A stretch of DNA of 64,000 nt from Chlorobaculum sp. MV4-Y (GTDB lineage Bacteria; Bacteroidota; Chlorobiia; Chlorobiales; Chlorobiaceae), in contig NZ_CP104202.1 in the NCBI RefSeq assembly GCF_025244685.1, forward strand, positions 72,501 through 136,500, read 5' to 3'. The position numbers and the translations under genes are program-made. Under the pieces are notes generated by a model. It was not told where the DNA came from and made no database searches. It was given only the letters and a program-made list of their open reading frames with translations. Below, piece by piece: positions 56,520 through 64,000 of the stretch (its first letter is position 1; each line of letters begins with the position of its first letter).

Positions 56520-56741
56520 TTACTTGTCTCCCTCTTCGGGTTCGGGTACCCAGGTATCGCAATGCATGGAGATCCTGCCGGTGCGTTTTGACGGTTCGTC
56601 AGGCGTCCAGGTGTCGCAGTGCATGGAGATTTTGCCGGGCTGCGCTGTCGGTTTGTCCGGATCCCACGTGTCACAGTGCATAGATGGCATTGTTTCTGGT
56701 GAGAGCGCAAGTGTGCTGCTGTCGAAGGTAGGGGTGTTCAT
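56520..56741 (-). CDS. RiPP precursor candidate with three SMHCDTW repeats
   Basis: A 73-residue peptide (MNTPTFDSSTLALSPETMP as putative leader). Residues 20-26, 39-45 and 58-64 each read S-M-H-C-D-T-W, exactly 19 residues (57 nt) apart, each followed by x-P-(D/E)-x-P and, in the first two, a G-K/R-I linker. The only Cys in the protein are the three core Cys. No signal peptide or membrane segment is visible. GAAGGATC precedes the ATG as a ribosome binding site. Short size, repeated Cys/Trp cores and the adjoining SPASM, YcaO and cobalamin radical SAM genes make a multi-core precursor the best reading. Family unknown to me. Another frame on the opposite strand also shows the repeats, but only as antisense. 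Confidence 0.82.
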   Translation of the reverse strand: MNTPTFDSSTLALSPETMPSMHCDTWDPDKPTAQPGKISMHCDTWTPDEPSKRTGRISMHCDTWVPEPEEGDK

Positions 56742-57043
56742 GATCCTTCAGTTTATAGGTGAGGGAAAAACGACAACTACATTTTTAATGTATAGAAATA
56801 TAGACGTAGTTGAAATTCGTTTTGCTGGTTTGACGTTTTTTATCACTAGTTGCAGGAGCACAACAATTTGATGGGTTCGTTTTTCAATGCACATTTGGAA
56901 CGTTTCTTGAGCAACGGTAATGAGGCAACAAGGATTCTGCATAGCTCAGAATTGACGAGGAATGAATACATTGTCCAGACAAAAAGCCGGCATGAAACCT
57001 GGCCGCCGTCACGGGCGATTCTGAACTTCTGAAATTCATCATT
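56742..57043. other. Divergent intergenic region of the RiPP cassette and the epimerase gene
   Basis: About 300 AT-rich bp holding the likely promoters of both directions. The only distinctive feature is the inverted repeat at 56774-56812. No supported gene; short frames on either strand lack character. Confidence 0.5.
56774..56812. promoter_or_regulatory. Inverted repeat, possible operator upstream of the precursor gene
   Basis: CAACTAC (56774-56780) and GTAGTTG (56806-56812) flank a 25-bp AT-rich centre containing TATA-like steps. It is 32 bp upstream of the precursor ATG on the minus strand and could bind a regulator. Regulator not identified. Confidence 0.4.
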
Positions 57044-57883
57044 ATGTCTGAAAAACAACCCATCAGCATTCTCGGTTGCGGGTGGCTCGGTTTGCCGCTG
57101 GCCCGTTTTCTGGCTGGCGAGGGGTATGCCGTCAAGGGTTCGACTACCAGCGAGGCGAAAATCACCAAAATGAAAGAGGCCGGTGTCGAGCCATTCCGGA
57201 TTGCCATCGACGAGAGCATCGAGGGTGATATTGCCTTGTTTCTGGACTGCGACATCCTCGTGGTGAACATTCCGCCCAAGCGGCGTGAAGATGTGGTCGA
57301 GTACCATGTTGGCCAGATTTCGCTGCTGATTGACGCGCTTGCCGATTCGCCGGTGAAGCATGTGCTGTTCGTCAGCTCAACCTCAGTCTATCCCGCATCG
57401 GGTGGCGAGGTAGTCGAATCTGACGCCGCAGATCCCGACGCGGCGGACTCGCCCGCTGGGCGGGCGCTGATGTATGTCGAGGAGATGCTGCGCTCGGAGC
57501 CCTCTTTCAGCACTACAGTGGTGAGGTTTGGCGGGCTGATTGGTCCCGGCCGCAATCCTGCGGAGTTTATACAGCGCATGACGGAGATCGCTAATCCCGC
57601 CCAGCCGGTGAACCTCATTCATCTGGATGACTGCGTGCATATCATCGCCGAAATTATCCGGCAGGAGACCTGGGGCGAAACCTTCAACGCTTGCGCGCCG
57701 CTTCATCCGACCCGCGGTGAACTCTACGCCGCCGCCGCCGAGAGTCACGGTCTGACCGCGTTGCCGGAAGAGGGTGCCAGCGATAGCCACTTCAAGATCG
57801 TCAACAGTGACAGGGTCGTCGAGAAACTGGGATACAAGTTTCTGCATCCTGATCCGCTGGCAATGGCAAGGGGAGGCAATTGA
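57044..57883 (+). CDS. NAD-dependent epimerase-like (YeeZ-type) protein
   Basis: A 279-residue extended-SDR-like protein. The Rossmann motif is GCGWLGLPLARFLAGEGYAVKGSTT, as in the YeeZ family rather than the classic GxxGxxG. SSTSVYP gives the Ser/Tyr pattern, with RFGGLIGPGRNP and NLIHLDDCVHII downstream. YeeZ-type proteins are annotated as NAD-dependent epimerase/dehydratases, substrate unknown. Divergent from the RiPP cassette; nothing ties it to that pathway. Confidence 0.8.
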   Translation: MSEKQPISILGCGWLGLPLARFLAGEGYAVKGSTTSEAKITKMKEAGVEPFRIAIDESIEGDIALFLDCDILVVNIPPKRREDVVEYHVGQISLLIDALADSPVKHVLFVSSTSVYPASGGEVVESDAADPDAADSPAGRALMYVEEMLRSEPSFSTTVVRFGGLIGPGRNPAEFIQRMTEIANPAQPVNLIHLDDCVHIIAEIIRQETWGETFNACAPLHPTRGELYAAAAESHGLTALPEEGASDSHFKIVNSDRVVEKLGYKFLHPDPLAMARGGN

Positions 57884-57919
57884 CAATTGCATTGTAGGGG
57901 CAGACCTGCGTGTCTGCCC
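57876..57919. repeat. Palindrome plus GGGCAGAC/GTCTGCCC hairpin
   Basis: GCAATTG-A-CAATTGC (57876-57890) overlaps the epimerase stop, followed by GGGCAGAC (57898-57905), a 6-nt loop and GTCTGCCC (57912-57919). It looks like a short dispersed hairpin repeat of the kind often found between genes; it could also act as a weak terminator for the two converging genes. Confidence 0.5.
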
Positions 57920-57946
57920 TGTTTGGCAGTTATCCAGCCGTTGCCG

Positions 57947-58417
57947 TTACAGAATGAATTCGAGGTCATAGCCCTCTTTCGCTGCTTTGGCGGCGAACTT
58001 TCGGAAATCCCTGAGAAAACCGAGCGCCTCTGCCGGATCGATTTCACGCCAGTAGGCGATGCGTTCCGGATCGTCCTGCCAGCCGAGCATCACCTTTTCG
58101 GGGCTTTTCACGCCGATCTGTTCCATACAGCCGTCGAGAGTTTCAAGCATTCTGCCGATCGCACCCGAAGGCAGAAACGCTTCGTCCCAGCTGTCGAGCC
58201 CGTTGTTCGCTTCGGAGATGAATGGTAGGTCGTTGAGCTGCTCGATCACGCCGTAATGAAAAAGGGCGCTGTAATCGTGCCCGGAAATTGCCAACGAATC
58301 GTAGACCTCGTAGCTCTTGTCGGAAAGCCTGACGGTGTTGATCTTGCCGCTTCGATAAATCGGCAGTTCGCGGTGCAGGGGGTTCTGGTCATCGAGGAGA
58401 ATATGGGTGACGGTCAT
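57947..58417 (-). CDS. Conserved-looking hypothetical protein
   Basis: A 156-residue soluble protein from ATG 58417 (MTVTHILLDDQNPLHRELPI); TTG 58426 would add three residues. The body contains VRLSDKSYEVYDSLAISGHDYSALFHYG and SPEKVMLGWQDDPERIAYWREIDPAEALGFLRDF. No motif is recognised, no membrane segment or Cys pattern. Codon choice and GC resemble flanking core genes, supporting a real gene. It is convergent to the epimerase gene and divergent from clpC. Confidence 0.6.
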   Translation of the reverse strand: MTVTHILLDDQNPLHRELPIYRSGKINTVRLSDKSYEVYDSLAISGHDYSALFHYGVIEQLNDLPFISEANNGLDSWDEAFLPSGAIGRMLETLDGCMEQIGVKSPEKVMLGWQDDPERIAYWREIDPAEALGFLRDFRKFAAKAAKEGYDLEFIL

Positions 58418-58615
58418 GGTGCTCAATGCGGGCTGAAACGATTAATTTCTCACCACTGTTTTAATCGAAGGAATTGGTTTGAGATGACGTCTTAATTATA
58501 GTTATTTAACTGAATGTAGCGATAATAGCTCGGTTCTTCTCGGTCGTACTTCATAGCCAGAGTTACAGCGCATTTCAGGGAGCCTCCCGTCAATTTTAGC
58601 GATACAGGATCATAA

Positions 58616-61171
<2,556 letters not shown>

Positions 61172-61204
61172 GCGGTTCCATTCTCTCGTCAGTATCATGA
61201 TTAC

Positions 61205-61238
61205 AACAGTGCCCCAGTGTTCATGCCGGGGCACTGTT
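61205..61238 (+). terminator. Stem-loop terminator after clpC
   Basis: AACAGTGCCCC (61205-61215) pairs with GGGGCACTGTT (61228-61238) across a 12-nt loop, followed by GCTTTAAT. A perfect 11-bp stem 33 nt beyond the clpC stop; the T-run is short. Confidence 0.7.
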
Positions 61239-61301
61239 GCTTTAATCCGTGATCGCTGGCGCTGAACTCCGTATGGCTTCCCGAAGCCAGAAATATGCAA
61301 A

Positions 61302-61330
61302 AGGCCCGCCCATTCGAGGCGGCTTTTTTT
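61302..61330. terminator. Probable terminator between clpC and trpB2
   Basis: A GGCCCGCC/GGCGGC stem around CATTCGA with an A-run on the left and seven T on the right (61324-61330). It could act in both directions, closing trpB2 on the minus strand. Confidence 0.65.
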
Positions 61331-61412
61331 ACCGGTTGGCGGTTGGCAAAAGGTTTGCGTGTGATCTGCGATTTCTTCCCGTGCTTTTCGAATCGGGGAG
61401 CCAGGCTCCCGA

Positions 61413-62789
61413 TCAGCAGTCCGGCACTTTCGGAAGTCCCTCCAGCGAGGCGGCCAGCGATTGTTGCAGCATCTCCTCCGGCAGCGCGTAGTCGCTGATT
61501 TTGCCCGACATGTAGGCGTCGTAGCCCTGCAAGTCCATCAAACCGTGGCCCGACCAGTTCATCAGAATTACTTTCTCCTTGCTCTCCTCTTTGGCTTGTT
61601 TGGCCTCGCGGATAGTCTGCGCAATGGCGTGCGAGGTCTCCGGAGCGGGGATGAATCCTTCGGTGTGGGCGAAGAGCAGGGCTGCTTCGTAGCACTCGGT
61701 TTGCGGCAGCGCGGTGGCTTCGATCAGGCCGAGCTGCTTGGTGTGGCTCACCAGTGGGGCCATGCCGTGATAGCGCAGACCGCCCGCATGGATGGCTGGT
61801 GGGATGAAGGTGTGGCCGAGGCTGTGCATCGGCAGTAGCGGCGTCATCATCGCCACGTCGCCCGAATCATAGGTATAGGGCGCGCGGGTCAGCGTCGGGC
61901 AGGCTTCAGGCTCGGTGGCGATCACCTTGACCTCCTTGCCGTGAATCTTGTCGTACAGGAACGGGAAGCTGATGCCCGCAAAGTTGGAGCCGCCGCCCGC
62001 GCAGCCGATGACGATATCCGGGTAGCGGCCGATCTTTTCGAACTGCTTCCGCGCCTCCAGGCCGATGATGGTCTGGTGCAGCATGACGTGGTTCAGCACG
62101 CTGCCGAGAGCGTAGCGGGTGTCGTCGCGCTCGACCGCCTGTTCGATGGCCTCGCTGATGGCGATGCCGAGGCTGCCCGGCGTGTCGGGATCCTCTTCGA
62201 GAATCTTGCGCCCGATGGCCGTCAGCGGGCTCGGGCTGGGGATGCACTCCGCGCCCCAGGTTTTCATCATGATCTTGCGGAACGGCTTCTGGTCAAAGCT
62301 GATGCGCACCATGAACACCTTGCACTCGATGCCGATCAGCTTGCAGCTCATCGCCAGCGCGCTGCCCCACTGCCCCGCGCCGGTTTCGGTGGTGAGGTAC
62401 TTGATGCCGAACTCCCGGTTGTACCACGCCTGCGCGATGGCCGTGTTGGGCTTGTGGCTTCCGGCGGGCGAAACCCCTTCGTTCTTGTAGTAGATTTTGG
62501 CCGGAGTGCCGAGCGCCGCTTCGAGCCGCCGCGCGCGATAGAGCGGCGAAGGCCGCCACAGTTTGAGGATGCCGAGAATCTCCTCTGGAATATCGATCCA
62601 GCGTTCGGTGCTTACCTCCTGCTCGATCAGGTTCATCGGAAACACCTTGGCCAGCGCGTCCGGCCCGATCGGCTTGCCATCCAGCCCCACCGGCGGCGGC
62701 ATGGGCGAGGCAAGGTCGGCCTGGATGTTGTACCATTGACGGGGCATTTCATCCTCGCCGAGGAGGATTTTGGTAGGCTCTGTACTCAT
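61413..62789 (-). CDS. trpB2: Tryptophan synthase beta-like, TrpB2 type
   Basis: 458 residues from ATG 62789 (MSTEPTKILLGEDEMPRQWY). The fold-type II PLP enzyme has the Schiff-base Lys in AGSHKPNTAIAQAW, TETGAGQWGSALAMSCKL and CAGGGSNFAGISFPFL. The long N-terminus with DLASPMPPPVG and the length of about 455 are typical of TrpB2, a stand-alone form often lacking a TrpA partner; none is adjacent here. It probably makes tryptophan from indole or phosphoserine-linked substrates. An upstream in-frame ATG at 62858 is less likely. The 39-bp element at 62955-62993 lies 166 bp upstream. Confidence 0.92.
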   Translation of the reverse strand: MSTEPTKILLGEDEMPRQWYNIQADLASPMPPPVGLDGKPIGPDALAKVFPMNLIEQEVSTERWIDIPEEILGILKLWRPSPLYRARRLEAALGTPAKIYYKNEGVSPAGSHKPNTAIAQAWYNREFGIKYLTTETGAGQWGSALAMSCKLIGIECKVFMVRISFDQKPFRKIMMKTWGAECIPSPSPLTAIGRKILEEDPDTPGSLGIAISEAIEQAVERDDTRYALGSVLNHVMLHQTIIGLEARKQFEKIGRYPDIVIGCAGGGSNFAGISFPFLYDKIHGKEVKVIATEPEACPTLTRAPYTYDSGDVAMMTPLLPMHSLGHTFIPPAIHAGGLRYHGMAPLVSHTKQLGLIEATALPQTECYEAALLFAHTEGFIPAPETSHAIAQTIREAKQAKEESKEKVILMNWSGHGLMDLQGYDAYMSGKISDYALPEEMLQQSLAASLEGLPKVPDC

Positions 62790-62954
62790 GCGTGTTGTGC
62801 TTAGAAGTAAGAGAAAGAGAGCGGTGACAGCTCTCATGGCCGGGTGTCTGGTGGCCATTTTTTAAGGTAGGGAGAGCGCGGGCGGATTGCAACGGTTGGG
62901 GTGGGGATTGGGGGGGATGAAAAAATGGCGGGGAGGCTGGTCGGATGGCCCGCA

Positions 62955-62993
62955 TTTTTGACGAACTGCGAATGTTGTTTAGATTTCTGAAAT
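62955..62993. promoter_or_regulatory. Copy 2 of a 39-bp conserved intergenic element
   Basis: Identical at 34 of 39 positions to 36323-36361. Here it is 166 bp upstream of trpB2 (minus) and 69 bp upstream of the DUF4160/DUF2442 pair (plus). Both copies therefore sit between an amino-acid gene and a small two-gene module. Confidence 0.5.
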
Positions 62994-63062
62994 CGCCAGC
63001 TTCTTTTTTCCGAATCGAAAGGCGGCTCGTCGTAGCATGAACAATCCAAAGTAAAGGGTAGA

Positions 63063-63335
63063 ATGCCAACGATTTCAATGTTTTACGGGATTCTTATCCG
63101 GATGTTCTTTCGTGACATCGAGAAACATCATCTGCCACACATCCATGCTGATTATCAGGGGCAAGTGGCCGTGTACTCGATTCTTGACGGTACACTTCTG
63201 GCTGGTGAGTTGCCGCCAAGCAAGCACAAGCTGGTTGTCGCGTGGATCGAAATTCATCATGATGATTTGCTGGCAGACTGGAATCTGGCTGTAAATGGTA
63301 AGAAACCATTTCCAATAAAGGGGCTTGACCAATGA
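63063..63335 (+). CDS. DUF4160-family protein
   Basis: A 90-residue protein. The DUF4160 pattern is clear: MPTISMFYGILIRMFF, then EKHHLPHIHADYQGQVAVYSILDG and LPPSKHKLVVAWIEIHHDDLLADW, with the conserved HHxPHIHxxY and the W-x-x-x-H-x-x-x-L-x-x-x-W helix. DUF4160 is often paired with DUF2442, as here, in arrangements suggested to be toxin-antitoxin-like; biochemical function is unknown. The stop overlaps the next start by ATGA. Confidence 0.85.
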   Translation: MPTISMFYGILIRMFFRDIEKHHLPHIHADYQGQVAVYSILDGTLLAGELPPSKHKLVVAWIEIHHDDLLADWNLAVNGKKPFPIKGLDQ

Positions 63336-63592
63336 GAATTGCAGAAGTTCATCCACAACCGGATTGGGTGTTGTCGATTGTCGCGGAAGATGGCCGTGTT
63401 GGCCTTTTCGATGTTGCGCCTTATCTGGAATATGAAGCGTTTGACGATCTTCGAGACCATGACGAGTTTATGAAGGTGAGCAATGGAGGATACTTCATCG
63501 AATGGGAGTGCGGCGCTGATTTGTCGGCGGACACCATCGAAGCGAGATGGCAGATTATTGGTAATATTGCCGAGAAAACATTGGCTTATTGA
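63332..63592 (+). CDS. DUF2442-family protein
   Basis: An 86-residue protein (MRIAEVHPQPDWVLSIVAED) matching DUF2442: VHPQPDWVLSIVAEDGRVGLFDVAPYL, FMKVSNGGYFIEWECGADLSADTI. Translationally coupled to the DUF4160 gene by an ATGA overlap. It is the putative partner in the two-gene module; which acts as toxin or antitoxin cannot be told from the sequence. Confidence 0.85.
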   Translation: MRIAEVHPQPDWVLSIVAEDGRVGLFDVAPYLEYEAFDDLRDHDEFMKVSNGGYFIEWECGADLSADTIEARWQIIGNIAEKTLAY

Positions 63593-63654
63593 ATTTGAAT
63601 ATGGCATCCCATTATATGGGCTGAAAATCAAGAATCTGCGCATTCTAATTAATT

Positions 63655-64000
63655 TTGTGCGTCAAGGTCGTGAGGGGCTACAATATTGACTACCAAGGCA
63701 TCCTCGCGATGGTACCATCCTCGGATGTTGGTACCATCGCCGCGCATTTAAAGGCATGCTTGCCGGACGAATGGGCACATGCGTATCGCATGTCGACATC
63801 ACGCCCGACGAACTTGTGGCGTTTTCCTTTAGGCAATTTCGAGTACGCCATCGACCACTTCTCAGAGATCGAATCCCTGCATCCGAGAGCTGACTATCCA
63901 ATCGAAGATCGAGTCGTTGCTGTATGGGGTTGGTCTGATCCCACGCCAGCTAGGCGTAGCGCCTCGCGTCAACGTGGTTGGGGTCAACCTTCAAAGGGAC
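63655..64000 (+). CDS. Unidentified partial reading frame at the window edge
   Basis: The frame is open from the stop at 63646-63648 to the end of the window. Possible starts are TTG 63655, GTG 63670 and the internal ATG at 63709 (MVPSSDVGTIAAHLKACLPD). The sequence contains LPDEWAHAYRMSTSRPTNLWRFPLGNFEYAIDHFSEIESL and is protein-like but unrecognised. It runs past position 64000, so length and domains are unknown. Confidence 0.4.
   Translation, partial: MCVKVVRGYNIDYQGILAMVPSSDVGTIAAHLKACLPDEWAHAYRMSTSRPTNLWRFPLGNFEYAIDHFSEIESLHPRADYPIEDRVVAVWGWSDPTPARRSASRQRGWGQPSKG

Noticed and set aside
56520-56741. Short direct repeats resembling a mini CRISPR array
   Set aside because: Units are in-frame coding repeats of 57 nt with varying linkers; there are no 28-37-bp palindromic repeats and no cas genes.
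56524-56871. A plus-strand frame with repeats VSQCMEILP
   Set aside because: Its repeats are the reverse complement of the precursor's core repeats. The minus frame has a better ribosome binding site, a conserved hexapeptide, and the enzyme genes on its strand.

Overview
The window looks like a chromosomal segment of a green sulfur bacterium, most likely a Chlorobaculum relative. The inference rests on the KorA/KorB 2-oxoglutarate:ferredoxin oxidoreductase pair (reductive TCA cycle), the long three-domain form of IspG, a carotenoid isomerase/desaturase-like flavoprotein, and the general character of the translation and RNA polymerase proteins. No database search was possible, so the taxon is an inference.

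Layout. 1-1228 holds a truncated EF-G-like GTPase gene. 1480-6253 carries eno, a divIC/ftsB-type gene, ispG and a short-chain dehydrogenase. 6423-18807 is the classic tRNA(Thr-Tyr-Thr-Trp)-secE-nusG-rplKAJL-rpoBC block, closed by a strong terminator. 19253-23470 has fatty-acid and translation genes (efp-accB-accC on the minus strand, then hup and accA). 23542-26982 holds korAB and a small Cys-rich protein. alaS and two tandem ferredoxin-like proteins follow. 30900-34791 is a minus-strand operon resembling the mycobacterial decaprenylphosphoryl-arabinose module (HAD-UbiA, GtrA, DprE1-like, DprE2-like). Then come serB, a ParE/RelE-type toxin-antitoxin pair, mrcA-guaA, an alpha/beta hydrolase, a DedA protein, tRNA-Pro, a carotenoid-type oxidoreductase, a radical SAM/DUF4130-type DNA-metabolism pair, an ABC-2 exporter, glpK and a small c-type cytochrome. 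The right end has clpC, trpB2, a DUF4160/DUF2442 pair and an unidentified partial reading frame.

The standout is 51468-56741, a four-gene minus-strand cassette that looks like a RiPP (ribosomally made, post-translationally modified peptide) pathway. A 73-residue precursor contains three copies of S-M-H-C-D-T-W at an exact 19-residue period. It is followed by a radical SAM/SPASM protein, a YcaO-type cyclodehydratase homologue, and a cobalamin-type radical SAM protein with a C-terminal PqqD-like domain. A perfect 16-bp stem-loop separates the precursor from the enzymes. I know of no characterised peptide with this core.

Quality caveat. Five otherwise well-conserved genes (eno, the first ferredoxin-like gene, the dprE2-like gene, serB and the DNA-repair radical SAM gene) each carry one apparent single-base deletion in a short homopolymer. 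Restoring one base rebuilds a family-typical protein in every case. A systematic homopolymer sequencing error is the simplest explanation.
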